Positions 35,495-44,424 of a stretch of 64,000 bases of DNA are shown here, piece after piece. The notes under the pieces are model-generated. The model searched no databases. It saw nothing but the letters and a program-made list of their open reading frames with translations, and was not told where the DNA came from. The DNA is from Desulfofustis sp. PB-SRB1 (GTDB lineage: Bacteria; Desulfobacterota; Desulfobulbia; Desulfobulbales; Desulfocapsaceae), in the NCBI GenBank assembly GCA_016722945.1, contig JAEQMT010000037.1:62001-126000 (forward strand). The letters run 5' to 3'. The stretch's first letter is position 1; every line of letters starts with the position of its first letter. A program made the translations under genes and the position numbers.

Positions 35495-36465
35495 GCGTTC
35501 GACAAACCTGGATAGAGCCTGCTCCAGCAGGCCAATCCTCAGCTCCATCGCTGAGTCGCCAGTGTGAACTGGCCGGAGTAACCCGCTCAGGGGTCTATCG
35601 GTGCTGGAAGGGTGACACTCCGGTCAGCGAGCTGGATCTGAAACTGCTGAGGTTAATTGATGCCGAGTACACCCGCCGCCCCTTTTACGGCAGCAGGAGA
35701 ATGGTCTTATCGTTACGTGATGCTGGGTATCAGGTCAACCGTAAACGGGTACAGCGTTTGATGAAGGTGCTCGGACTTGCCGGCATGCTGCCCGGACCTC
35801 ATACCAGTAAACCGCATCCCACCCATAAGATCTATCCTTACCTGCTGCGTGGTGTGGCCATTACTCGACCAGACCAGGTGTGGAGCGCCGATATCACCTA
35901 TATCCGGTTGGCCCGCGGGTTTGCCTATCTGGTGGCGATCATGGACTGGTACTCGCGTCGAGTCTTGGCCTGGCGGTTGTCCAATACACTTGATTCAGGT
36001 TTCTGTATCGACTGTCTGGAAGAGGCGCTCCGTACGTATAGTGCGCCGGAGATATTCAACACCGACCAGGGGGCTCAATTTACCAGTACGGCTTTTACGA
36101 AGGTACTCACGGATGCAAAGATTGCGATCAGCATGGATGGACGGGGCAGGGCATTGGATAATATTTTCGTCGAGCGGTTGTGGCGTAGCGTCAAATATGA
36201 GGATATTTACCTTAAGGGGTACGAGTTCTTTGCCGAGTTGTACCGTGGCCTCCGAGCGTATTTCACCTTTTATAACGATGAGCGGCCCCATCAGGCGTTG
36301 GGCTACCTTACGCCCGCATCAGTCTATCGAGCGGGCACGGGCGGGGGTGCGGAAATAAAGGATCATTTCAACACGGATAGCTCCGGTACCATTTCGGCTC
36401 CGCTTCGCTCCACCGAAATGGTACCGGAAAGAGGAACTGGGGCAGCGCTAATCCGCTGCGAATAA
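35491..36465 (+). CDS. IS3-family transposase OrfB (DDE integrase core)
   Basis: 324 aa, apparently intact. The catalytic triad is visible: Asp in QVWSADITYIR, Asp in FNTDQGAQFTS, Glu in LDNIFVERLWRSVKYED. The HTH_21 segment (LIDAEYTRRPFYGSRRM) precedes the core. The final 35 codons contain a 16-bp perfect inverted repeat (see 36382-36428), and the protein runs about 40 residues past the usual end of the domain. Confidence 0.92.
   Translation: MSVRQTWIEPAPAGQSSAPSLSRQCELAGVTRSGVYRCWKGDTPVSELDLKLLRLIDAEYTRRPFYGSRRMVLSLRDAGYQVNRKRVQRLMKVLGLAGMLPGPHTSKPHPTHKIYPYLLRGVAITRPDQVWSADITYIRLARGFAYLVAIMDWYSRRVLAWRLSNTLDSGFCIDCLEEALRTYSAPEIFNTDQGAQFTSTAFTKVLTDAKIAISMDGRGRALDNIFVERLWRSVKYEDIYLKGYEFFAELYRGLRAYFTFYNDERPHQALGYLTPASVYRAGTGGGAEIKDHFNTDSSGTISAPLRSTEMVPERGTGAALIRCE
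36382..36428. repeat. Perfect 16-bp inverted repeat in the 3' end of orfB
   Basis: Arms TCCGGTACCATTTCGG (36382-36397) and CCGAAATGGTACCGGA (36413-36428), with a 15-base spacer. It has no T-run, so it is not a standard terminator. It may form an mRNA or DNA hairpin near the right end of the insertion sequence. Confidence 0.85.
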
Positions 36466-36520
36466 AGGAAAGGGAAATAACTTAAATTCAGGGGAAAATT
36501 GTCCTTGACTTGGGGTCCAC

Positions 36521-36620
36521 CTCAGTCGACCAGAAATCCGTAATTAATTGAAATTACTTGATTCCCGCTTTCGCGGGAATGACGATAGCAAGCAATAGCA
36601 GGGTTTTTACTAATTAATCA
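36521..36620 (+). repeat. Dispersed repeat copy A, right part with REP-type hairpin
   Basis: Contains the palindrome ATTCCCGC-TTTC-GCGGGAAT at 36561-36580 followed by GACGATAGCAAGCAATA, as in copy B. The last part AGGGTTTTTACT is the inverted match of the left start (AGTAAAAACCCT), so the element has inverted ends. Confidence 0.8.
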
Positions 36621-36638
36621 ATAATACAAGGAGAAATT

Positions 36639-37907
36639 ATGCCTGCTCCACCACGTATGTTGCTTACAAACTATAAATTAAGACGGTGCGGTGCCGGGTT
36701 GTGCTTTGCTTTCGCCATCATTGTTCAGACCTCGATAGCGCTGGCCCAGTTCGAGACCCCCGCCACCTACTCCGCCGCTTCACTGCTTGATAGTAAATTG
36801 TTGAAAGGCGCCTCTTTTGAAGTTCAAGATGAGGTGAAAAGCGACGGAATGTTCTACCACTTTACCGTCGACTCACCGTTCGGCACATTTGAGGCGTATT
36901 CCATGACCGCTCTGCGTCAGCTTGTTCATGAGATTGAGGTTATTGGCGCCATGAAGCAGGTCGCCACCGACGACGCAGCCATTGAATCACTCAAACAGTC
37001 GGGCAAAAACACGGTTGCCGGGGTGCGCAATTTGGTGGAAAAGCCGCGGGAAACCCTTGAAGGCGCCGCGGCCGGGGTCGGCAGCTTGTTTAACCGGGCG
37101 GCAGGCACCGTTGGTAAACGCAAGACCACCGATGCCGAAGACAACCGGGCACAACAGATTATCGGTTTTTCAAAGTCAAAAGGAGCCATTGCGACTCATT
37201 ACGGGGTAAACGTCTACTCCGGCAACCAGGTGCTCCAGGAGGAACTGGACCGGCTCGCCTGGGCCGACTATCTCGGCGGTCTCGGGGTGGGGGCAGTCGC
37301 AACCACCGTGCCGGGGCTTGGCGGTGCGGTACTAGCTACCTCAGGTACGGCGCGGCTGCTCAACGAAGTCATCAACACCACCCCGGCCGCCGAGTTGTGG
37401 CTGCAAAACAAAAACAAACTGCTTGCCATGGGCGTCCAAGAAGACACCGTGGAGTTATTTCTCAACAACCGGGTCTTTACACCTGCTCTGACAACGGTGA
37501 TGGTGGCGGCCCTGGAGCAGATGGAGTCGGTGGAAAACAGAGAGCTCTTCATTAAAATCGGCCTGCAGGCTAGTGACACCCGTATGGCCCGGGTTATTAC
37601 CTCCACCGTCGTAATGAGTGCCGGTTATCATCTCCATGTCAGCCCCCTTAGTCGGGTGACGCGCCTGGCCAGAATCAGCAAGGTTCATACGAAAGACGAT
37701 ACAACAGTCGTTGTTCTGCCTACAGATCATCTCATCTGGAGTGAACAGGTGGCAACTACCGCGCAGGCGCTCAGTGCGGAAACTCAAAACGGGATTCAAC
37801 TCTTTACGCTGGGCGATCTGAGCACGACTGCCATGGAAAATCTCAAGAAATTGGGCTGGCGGGTGCACACCGATGCCGGTACTGTATTGATGCCTTCCAG
37901 GCAATAG
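36639..37907 (+). CDS. Exported hypothetical protein
   Basis: 422 aa, family not recognised. AAGGAG precedes the ATG; a signal peptide (hydrophobic residues about 21-34, cleavage near ALA-QF) follows a basic start. The mature part has an amphipathic region around 95-160 (EKPRETLEGAAAGVGSLFNRAAG), a Gly-rich hydrophobic patch near 208-236 (LGGLGVGAVATTVPGLGG), and an alpha/beta-looking C-terminal half. It is bordered on both sides by copies of the dispersed repeat and is probably a single-gene transcript, so it may or may not belong to the operon that begins at 38294. Confidence 0.75.
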   Translation: MPAPPRMLLTNYKLRRCGAGLCFAFAIIVQTSIALAQFETPATYSAASLLDSKLLKGASFEVQDEVKSDGMFYHFTVDSPFGTFEAYSMTALRQLVHEIEVIGAMKQVATDDAAIESLKQSGKNTVAGVRNLVEKPRETLEGAAAGVGSLFNRAAGTVGKRKTTDAEDNRAQQIIGFSKSKGAIATHYGVNVYSGNQVLQEELDRLAWADYLGGLGVGAVATTVPGLGGAVLATSGTARLLNEVINTTPAAELWLQNKNKLLAMGVQEDTVELFLNNRVFTPALTTVMVAALEQMESVENRELFIKIGLQASDTRMARVITSTVVMSAGYHLHVSPLSRVTRLARISKVHTKDDTTVVVLPTDHLIWSEQVATTAQALSAETQNGIQLFTLGDLSTTAMENLKKLGWRVHTDAGTVLMPSRQ

Positions 37908-37998
37908 GCAATCACCTCGATACGCCGTTCTTTATGGTTGACAGAGTATCAACACGGTGGATATGGTTGCACTTAAAAGATGTTAACAGATTAATGAA

Positions 37999-38275
37999 GA
38001 TGGCGTCGTAAAAACCCCGATTACGGTCATTGTGGGGTTGAACCGCAATCCATAATCAATTGAAATTACTGGATTCCCGCTTTCGCGGGAATGACGATAG
38101 CAAGCAATATTGCGGTTTCACGAATTCATCAATGAAAATCCTGAAAAATGAGAATTTTTGTGCAAGATCGAGGCGCGAGAAACATCTTACCACAGCCATC
38201 TGACTGATCGTGCCGGGATAAACTTTTTTGAGCAACGATGAGATTGGCCGAAAAGGTCATTTTACAAAAGTCCTT
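37999..38275 (+). repeat. Dispersed repeat copy B, full length
   Basis: Starts GATGGCGTCGTAAAAA, carries the hairpin ATTCCCGC/GCGGGAAT at 38073-38092, then a second conserved block (AAAATGAGAATTTTTG to GGCCGAAAAGGTCATTTT, 38144-38265) that recurs as copy D at 52069. The stretch 37908-38293 has no other content that I can see. Confidence 0.8.
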
Positions 38276-38293
38276 CATGATGTTCTTCGCCCA

Positions 38294-39046
38294 ATGTTAG
38301 TTCGCAGTATAGCTCTTGTTTTACTTATTGCGGCAATGGCTTCACTTGGATATGGAGCCGCCCCGACGGCAAGCGATTTGCGCTTCTCCATTGATGCCTT
38401 GACGCGGATTCGCGACTCCGCTGAAAAAAGTCTGGAGCAAACCATCAATACATCAGATCGCTTTGAGTCAATCCAATTTATCACCTTTCTATCCAGCCGC
38501 ATCCAGGCTGACTGCCGGGCCCTGATGCAGCTTGCGCCCGGCGCTATTGCCGGGCTGCCGTGCACTCCCGCCGTAATAAACAGCGCTGCGTCATATCCAG
38601 ACGCCATATCACAGGGCGAAAAGGTTGCCGATCTGGACAGCAGGCTTCGTGGTCAGTTACAGGATTTTGACGATATGCTCCTGGCTGAGCATGAATCAAT
38701 GGCGGCTACCGCCGGCAGCGGTGCAGGCAACAGCGGAGAGGGGGCCACGGGCGGTGAAACGGTTGCCCAGTCAACGCTGGAAGATGATCGCTCGGCACAA
38801 GGATCAACCGGGCAAAACGAGCAAAATGAGCAAAACGAGCCTGCCGCCTATCCCGGCCCCTGCCCCGATGGCCAGGAGTGCGGCCAAGACCTGCCGCCGC
38901 GGGTCGATGATGATCAGCTCGGCAAAGACGACGACATCGTTGCCCGTCAATTGCGCGAGGCGGCGGAGCAGGAGCGTGATCCTGAGCTAAAAGAAAAGCT
39001 CTGGGAAGAATATTACCGGTATAAAAACAGTGGCGCGGCTCAATGA
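38294..39046 (+). CDS. Exported hypothetical protein with acidic low-complexity tail
   Basis: 250 aa from the ATG at 38294, where a signal peptide (LVRSIALVLLIAAMASLGYGA) starts. The frame is open further upstream (TTG at 38228), but those bases belong to the dispersed repeat, so I reject that start; no good ribosome site supports either. Mature residues 20-120 look helical with two Cys (DCRAL, PCTPA); residues 140-195 are low complexity with NEQNEQNE; and the end is charged and helical (LREAAEQERDPELKEKLWEEYYRY). First gene of the VWA/TolQ-like operon; function unknown. Confidence 0.7.
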   Translation: MLVRSIALVLLIAAMASLGYGAAPTASDLRFSIDALTRIRDSAEKSLEQTINTSDRFESIQFITFLSSRIQADCRALMQLAPGAIAGLPCTPAVINSAASYPDAISQGEKVADLDSRLRGQLQDFDDMLLAEHESMAATAGSGAGNSGEGATGGETVAQSTLEDDRSAQGSTGQNEQNEQNEPAAYPGPCPDGQECGQDLPPRVDDDQLGKDDDIVARQLREAAEQERDPELKEKLWEEYYRYKNSGAAQ

Positions 39047-39065
39047 GGGTGCAGGATTGGAGCAC

Positions 39066-40334
39066 ATGAAAAGCATCACGGTGGGTATCCCACACGTTTC
39101 CATCATCGCCGCGGCAGCTACGATCGCACGATATTGTTCCGCCGTTGCGATGATAATCCTGCTGGTGTCCGGATGCGCCTCCGTGCCGGGTCGGCAGGTG
39201 GCCGACGCTGTTCGCCCGGAAATGGTGCCGAATGAGTTGCACCCGGACGAACTGCTTGACGTATCGATCGTGGTGTTCGACCCGGGCAAGCTGCCGGACG
39301 ATGAAGACGAAAGAATCGGCCTGTCGCCTGAGATCCGTGCCGCCGAAGCCCGCTTTGTCCCCACCCATCTCAAATATACCATGCAGCAATCAGGCTATTG
39401 GGGCACGGTGCGGGTGATTCCCCGCGCCGATGTGGGCAGCGATGTACTGGTCACCGGCAGGATCGATTACTCTGATGGAGAATCAATGGTTCTTACCATC
39501 GAGGCCTATGATTCCCGCGGCAGGCAATGGTTCAAAAAGGACTATGCGGAAACCTCAAAATCGCATGAACATACCGGGATCGAACCGCAGAAAACCGATG
39601 TGTTTCAGGACCTGTTCACCACCATTGCCAATGATCTCGTCGACGCCCGCAACCAGCTGCGCTACGATGAGATACGAAACATTAAACTGATCGCCCGGCA
39701 ACAATTCGCCTCCTCGATGGCGCCGGAAGCCTTTGCCGGCTATCTTGTAAAAGACGATCAGGGCTACTGGCAACTGGTGCGGTTACCGGCCGAAAATGAT
39801 CCGATGATGGAGCGGATCGAAGCAGTGCGCAGCCGTGACGACATGCTGGTGGATATCATCAACGGCCATTACGATGCCTACTACCGCGACCTGTGGCAGC
39901 CCTACTCCGAGTGGCGGCGTTCCCGCCGCGATGAGGTTGCGGCCATGCGTAAGCTGGAGCGCGAGGCATTGGGTAGGCAGCTACTGGGAATCGCCGCCAT
40001 CGTCGGTGGAATCGCGATCGGCATGGACAGCGACAATATCGACAGATCCGGCGTGTTGACCGATGTTCTGATCCTTGGCGGCGCCGCCGCGGTCTACAGC
40101 GGTTTTGAGAAACGCAAGGAAACGGAAATAAACAAGGATGTGATTGCCGAACTCGGCGAGTCGTTTCAGTCCGAGGCATCACCGTTGCTGCTTGAAGTCC
40201 AGGGTGAAACCATACGCCTTACCGGCACGGCGGAAGAAAGATATGGTCAGTGGAGAAAAATCCTGCGCGAGATCCATTTCCAGGAAACGGGGATGACTCC
40301 CGTAAGCCAAAGCGAACAAGTAACACCCCAATAG
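39066..40334 (+). CDS. Lipoprotein of unknown function, VWA/TolQ-like operon
   Basis: 422 aa from the ATG at 39066 (GGAG 6 bases upstream). Residues 27-38 hold a lipobox, ILLVSGC, so the mature protein should start at the Cys and be lipid-anchored. The body includes a beta-rich part (VRVIPRADVGSDVLVTGRIDYSDG) reminiscent of GNA1162/LpoB-like periplasmic lipoproteins, and a later hydrophobic Gly-rich stretch (LLGIAAIVGGIAIGMD) that may insert in a membrane. It follows the previous stop by 19 bases. No certain family assignment. Confidence 0.75.
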   Translation: MKSITVGIPHVSIIAAAATIARYCSAVAMIILLVSGCASVPGRQVADAVRPEMVPNELHPDELLDVSIVVFDPGKLPDDEDERIGLSPEIRAAEARFVPTHLKYTMQQSGYWGTVRVIPRADVGSDVLVTGRIDYSDGESMVLTIEAYDSRGRQWFKKDYAETSKSHEHTGIEPQKTDVFQDLFTTIANDLVDARNQLRYDEIRNIKLIARQQFASSMAPEAFAGYLVKDDQGYWQLVRLPAENDPMMERIEAVRSRDDMLVDIINGHYDAYYRDLWQPYSEWRRSRRDEVAAMRKLEREALGRQLLGIAAIVGGIAIGMDSDNIDRSGVLTDVLILGGAAAVYSGFEKRKETEINKDVIAELGESFQSEASPLLLEVQGETIRLTGTAEERYGQWRKILREIHFQETGMTPVSQSEQVTPQ

Positions 40335-40352
40335 TCGCTTCGCCATACGATC

Positions 40353-41801
40353 GTGCCCTCCCCTGTTCCATCACCTCCTGTTCTTACCCCACCGGGCTCC
40401 TCAGAGCCCATGGAGCCGCCCGGCCGCACCGGATGGCCGGTGCTGATCGTTCTTGTCCTGCTGGTTCTTGTTGGGGCGGTAGGCTGGCTTGTTTATCTGA
40501 CGATTAGCCCACCGCCCCAGCAACCGGTAACGGGTTTGGTGGAACCAGCACCGACACCCAGCCAGACCGGTGGGGCTGATGAATCAGAACCTTCCGACAA
40601 TAAGGAACTTGATGCATGGCTGCGCGTTCAGGCCCGGGCCCTTTCACTCAATACCGATGAGTGGGGTGATCCACGCCATGATTGGGCGGTCAGCACAGCA
40701 GCTGAAGCCGATGAGGCGTATCGGCGGGGATTGTACACCGATGGCGCCATTCTTTATAATCAGGCCGCCACCGCCATGGCATCACTTATCGCTGAGCGGG
40801 ACACCCTGCTGAACAATCGTCTTGCCAAAGCTCAGCAGGCACTTGGCCAGGAAGACGGCGCCGCCGCCACCTTGCTATTCACCCAGGCACTGGCCATTGA
40901 TCCGGACAATGAACAGGCAAAACGGGGAGCGGCCAGGGCCTCCGTGTTGGGCATGGTCGTCAGCCAATATAATGCGGCTCAAAATCTCGAGCAGTCAGGG
41001 GCACTCGCCGAGGCGGCTGAAGCATACCGCGCTATTATAGCCCTTGACCCATCCTACCAACCGGCCGCGGAGGGGTTTGCCCGAGTAAACGGGCAACTTA
41101 CCGAGATCCGCTTCCAGCAGGCTCTGGGCCTGGGGTTGCGCAGTCTCGAGAACAATCAGCTGGAACCGGCCGAAAACTACTTAAACGAAGCGGCCGCGCT
41201 GAATCCCGTCCACCCGGCTTTATCCCAGGCCCGTACCCAACTGACCATCGCTGCCCAGAAAGCCTCTTTGATTGCCGACAAAACCCGCGCTGAAAGTTAT
41301 GTCAAAACGGAACAGTGGCGCCGGGCGGGCGAGCTCTATGAACAAATACTCAGCACCACACCTGATCTGAGTTTTGCGCTGATCGGCAAAGAGATGGCAG
41401 CAACCCGGGCAACACTCGATGACGCCCTGCAAGATATTATCGAACGGTCGAACCGACTCAGCGATGAGACGGTACTTCGTTCCGCGCGTCTCGTGCTGTC
41501 CCAGGCGCAGGCAGTCAACAACCCCGGCCCGCGCCTGAAAGAACAGATTGCCCGCGCCGAAGCACTCATCCAGCAGGCCGGTGCCGAGGTGCGTGTTGTG
41601 CTGAGCTCAGATGGACTCACCACCGTGACCGTCTACCGTGTCGGTTCGCTCGGCACCTTCACCACTATGGAATTATCATTGCGGCCCGGAATATACACCA
41701 TGGTCGGCAGCCGTCCCGGTTACCGTGATGTCCGCCACCAGCTTCAGGTTACGCACGATAATGCAATCACCCTCGATATCCGCTGCCGGGAGAAAATTTG
41801 A
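40353..41801 (+). CDS. Membrane protein with TPR-like repeats and PEGA-like C-terminus
   Basis: 482 aa if started at GTG 40353; an ATG at 40410 (MEPPGRTGWP) is an alternative. A Pro-rich cytoplasmic tail leads to one membrane helix (about residues 28-51). Periplasmic residues 85-400 are helical repeats of TPR type (YRRGLYTDGAILYNQAATAM, QALGQEDGAAATLLFTQALAIDPDN, LAEAAEAYRAIIALDPSYQPA). The last 75 residues form a PEGA-like beta domain (LRPGIYTMVGSRPGYRD). It is coupled to the next gene by a 4-base overlap. I infer a scaffold that binds other parts of the machine. Confidence 0.8.
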   Translation: MPSPVPSPPVLTPPGSSEPMEPPGRTGWPVLIVLVLLVLVGAVGWLVYLTISPPPQQPVTGLVEPAPTPSQTGGADESEPSDNKELDAWLRVQARALSLNTDEWGDPRHDWAVSTAAEADEAYRRGLYTDGAILYNQAATAMASLIAERDTLLNNRLAKAQQALGQEDGAAATLLFTQALAIDPDNEQAKRGAARASVLGMVVSQYNAAQNLEQSGALAEAAEAYRAIIALDPSYQPAAEGFARVNGQLTEIRFQQALGLGLRSLENNQLEPAENYLNEAAALNPVHPALSQARTQLTIAAQKASLIADKTRAESYVKTEQWRRAGELYEQILSTTPDLSFALIGKEMAATRATLDDALQDIIERSNRLSDETVLRSARLVLSQAQAVNNPGPRLKEQIARAEALIQQAGAEVRVVLSSDGLTTVTVYRVGSLGTFTTMELSLRPGIYTMVGSRPGYRDVRHQLQVTHDNAITLDIRCREKI

Positions 41802-44182
41802 ACCGATTCATTGAGATACGAGGCCTTTCCACGGCCACCTTCAGAGAGCATGATCTGCCTTTGTCGATCGGCGGTGAGCATGGTGATCTCACCGTACCCG
41901 GCATTGATGATATCGTTGCCTATATTGGCGAGTCGGAAGGGTTTTTATTTCTCCAGCCGATTGTCCCGGGCTTGCCCGTCTTTGTGAATGATGAGTTGAT
42001 CGATGCATCCGTCTGGCTCAAATCTGGAGACATCTGCCGGGTCGGCAAAACAGCGTTCTATCTTACCCTGCGCGGAAACAGGACGATTATCGAACTAGTC
42101 ACGGTTGACGAGAAGCCGCTCGCTCCGTCAACCGCTCCACCACCCAAACCACCCCATACCGCCTCAACTGCTCTGCCCCGGGTCGAACCCTCTTCCATCA
42201 AACAAACGGCGCGCTATCGATTTCAGCTGGCGGTCTTTACCGTCCTTGCCCTGCTCGCCTCGGCAGCCCTGTTCCTGGTGGCCGGGGTCAAATTCACCGT
42301 GCGGATCGAGCCGCCGCCCGAGCATCTATCAATTCAGGGGTTTCCCCCGGTTATCGGAGTTGCCGAACATTTTTTCGCGATACCGGGAAAGTATAAGCTC
42401 AGCGCCGGCAAGGAGGGTTACCGGGAGCTTCGTGAAGAGATCACCGTGTCCCGTGATCAGCCGCTCTCTTTTTATTTCAGCATGGCAAAAAAACCGGCAA
42501 TCTTCACCATCAACTCATCGCCTCAGGGAGCAGCGGTATTTCTTAATGAAAACAAGATCGGCACCACCCCACTTGAGTCTGTGGAGATCGAGGCGGGCAG
42601 CCACCGGTTGGAACTTTCCCTGAGCGGTTATTTTCCCGTTAGGCAAACCATCTCCACCAATGCGATGGGTGAGCGTCGCGCCCTTGACTTTAACCTTACC
42701 TCCGCCATGGCGGAGATCACCATCACCAGTGTTCCCGCCTCCGCCTCGGTTACCATTGACGATGTGGTTGCAGGTGTTACCCCCTTTACCGCCCGGCTTG
42801 AGCAGGGCGAGCACATCGTCCGCCTTACCAGGGAGCAGTATCGTGAGCAGCGCATCGCCATTGAGGTGATCGCCGGCCAGAACCAGAGCCGGCAGGTGAA
42901 GCTGACCCCCAAACCGGCGCTGGTGCAGCTTACCAGCACACCGGCGGGTGCGCTGGCGCTGATTTGTGAGCGTTTTGTCGGAATCACCCCGGTTACCGTG
43001 GAGGTTGATCCCCGTGAAGCGGCAACATTGGTGCTCAGGCACAGCGGCTACAAGACCGAAGAACGTCGCCTCACCCTCACCCCGGACAGCCGTCATGAGG
43101 TAGATGTTGAACTTAAGAGAAAAACCGGAACGATTTTTATCTCAGGTTCACCGACGCAGACGAGGCTGAGGGTACAAAACACACTCGTTGATTTTTCAAG
43201 CGGCAAGATTTCTCTGCCGGTGGGCCGCCATGAACTGCTCTTTTCGGCGGACGGCTACCAGGAGCTGCGAAAACCGGTCACCGTACGCGATGATTTTCCC
43301 ATACAAATCACTTTTACCCTGACCAGACCCGGGCAGGTTGCCGAGCAAGATCTGAGCTCACATAAAAGCAGGGCGGCGCGGGAGGGTTTTATATTCGTGG
43401 AAAATGGCGCATTTATCATGGGGGCGGCACGTGGTGAAGCGGGTCGCCGGGCCAACGAGCAACAACGTTCCATCACCCTCACCAGAGCCTTTTATGTTTC
43501 ACAGCGCGAGGTGAGCAACAAGGAGTTTCGCCGCTTTCGGCCAAACCACGATTCCGGCCGGATCGCAGCCGAGCCCCTTGACGGCGACACCCAGCCGGCT
43601 GTCAATGTCAGTTGGGACGATGCTGCCCGTTACGCCAACTGGCGCAGCGTCCAGGAAAACCTGTCGCCGTTTTATCAGGAGGTAGAGGGCCGCATGATTG
43701 CGATCTCACCACCAACCGCGGGCTACCGACTGCCCACCGAGGCCGAATGGGAATACCTTGCCGCACATCTGGGCAGAGATGAACGGAACCGTTTCCCCTG
43801 GCCGGGAACTTTTCCTCCCCGGCAACCAAGCGGTAATTTTGCCGACGAGTCGGCGCGCCGGCTGCTCACTGTTATCATCAATGATTACCGGGACGGGTTT
43901 GCCGCTACCGCACCGGTGGGTAGTTTTTCCCCCAATAAAGCGGGGGCATTTGATCTGGGCGGCAATGTATCGGAGTGGTGTCACGACTACTATACCCCCT
44001 ATTTTCCGCCGGGCGAAACCGCCGCTACCGATCCGCTTGGTCCGCCGGACGGCCGCCATCACGTTATCCGCGACTCATCCTGGCGGGATGCAAACATAAC
44101 AGAACTTCGGCTCAGCTTCAGAGGCTACGGTATTGAAAAAAGTGACGATCTCGGCTTTCGCCTGGCCCGCTATGCGAACTAG
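41798..44182 (+). CDS. FHA-like / PEGA-repeat / FGE-fold membrane protein
   Basis: 794 aa, start TTG at 41798 overlapping the upstream stop. Order: an FHA-like beta domain in the cytoplasm (residues 1-100, ending GDICRVGKTAFYLTL), a Pro-rich linker, one membrane helix (about 142-163), four or five PEGA repeats (165-525; each has a PxGAxVxxxxxxxGxTP-like turn), and a formylglycine-generating-enzyme (SUMF1) fold at 530-794 (FVENGAFIMGA, YRLPTEAEWEY, FDLGGNVSEWCHDYY, LGFRLAR). The Cys pair needed for true FGE activity is not where expected, so a binding role is more likely. An FHA domain suggests control by Ser/Thr phosphorylation, but no kinase gene is visible. Confidence 0.85.
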   Translation: MNRFIEIRGLSTATFREHDLPLSIGGEHGDLTVPGIDDIVAYIGESEGFLFLQPIVPGLPVFVNDELIDASVWLKSGDICRVGKTAFYLTLRGNRTIIELVTVDEKPLAPSTAPPPKPPHTASTALPRVEPSSIKQTARYRFQLAVFTVLALLASAALFLVAGVKFTVRIEPPPEHLSIQGFPPVIGVAEHFFAIPGKYKLSAGKEGYRELREEITVSRDQPLSFYFSMAKKPAIFTINSSPQGAAVFLNENKIGTTPLESVEIEAGSHRLELSLSGYFPVRQTISTNAMGERRALDFNLTSAMAEITITSVPASASVTIDDVVAGVTPFTARLEQGEHIVRLTREQYREQRIAIEVIAGQNQSRQVKLTPKPALVQLTSTPAGALALICERFVGITPVTVEVDPREAATLVLRHSGYKTEERRLTLTPDSRHEVDVELKRKTGTIFISGSPTQTRLRVQNTLVDFSSGKISLPVGRHELLFSADGYQELRKPVTVRDDFPIQITFTLTRPGQVAEQDLSSHKSRAAREGFIFVENGAFIMGAARGEAGRRANEQQRSITLTRAFYVSQREVSNKEFRRFRPNHDSGRIAAEPLDGDTQPAVNVSWDDAARYANWRSVQENLSPFYQEVEGRMIAISPPTAGYRLPTEAEWEYLAAHLGRDERNRFPWPGTFPPRQPSGNFADESARRLLTVIINDYRDGFAATAPVGSFSPNKAGAFDLGGNVSEWCHDYYTPYFPPGETAATDPLGPPDGRHHVIRDSSWRDANITELRLSFRGYGIEKSDDLGFRLARYAN

Positions 44183-44411
44183 CCCACCGGCCTTCTTAGT
44201 TCTGGCGGTGCTGCTACAATTTTCCATGATAAACCCGCCGGCATCGGCGCAGCCGGTTACCACCCTGGAGCAATCCGTGACCGCTGAACCCCCCGCCGAA
44301 ACTGATCAGGGGCAGGGCGAGCAGACCGGAGCAGATGATAAGTATCAGCCGTTTGCCCCACGAGAAGAAATCTCCGCCGATACCATCATCGATTTCCCCG
44401 AGGATATCTGA
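44175..44411 (+). CDS. Small exported protein, VWA/TolQ-like operon
   Basis: 78 aa from the ATG at 44175, which overlaps the end of the FGE-fold gene by 8 bases; the frame is open further upstream but inside that gene. A signal peptide (PAFLVLAVLLQFSMINPPASA) precedes about 55 acidic, Gln-rich residues that end in the ordered-looking motif REEISADTIIDFPEDI. It is probably a periplasmic peptide that docks on a partner through its C-terminus. No homologue is known to me. Confidence 0.65.
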   Translation, partial: RTSPPAFLVLAVLLQFSMINPPASAQPVTTLEQSVTAEPPAETDQGQGEQTGADDKYQPFAPREEISADTIIDFPEDI

Positions 44412-44424
44412 GCTCAGATCCACC

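Larger units (their letters stand above)
35137..36520 (+). mobile_element. IS3-family insertion sequence
   Basis: 1384 bp. The ends match as inverted repeats: GTGGACCCCAA at 35137-35147 and TTGGGGTCCAC at 36510-36520, with a second matching block TTAAGTTATTT further in on both sides. Two overlapping ORFs (orfA, orfB) fill it. It interrupts a dispersed repeat whose halves flank it. I could not see a clean 3-bp target duplication, so the insertion is probably old or the ends are off by a base or two. Confidence 0.9.

Noticed and set aside
38228-38293. Extended N-terminus of the exported protein, similar to a peptide encoded at 52141
   Set aside because: The similarity (NDEIGRKGHF and NNEVGRKGHF) comes from the shared dispersed repeat, not from homologous proteins.
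41798-44182. Sulfatase-modifying enzyme (true FGE)
   Set aside because: The fold is present, but the catalytic Cys pair is not at its usual place and no sulfatase gene is nearby.
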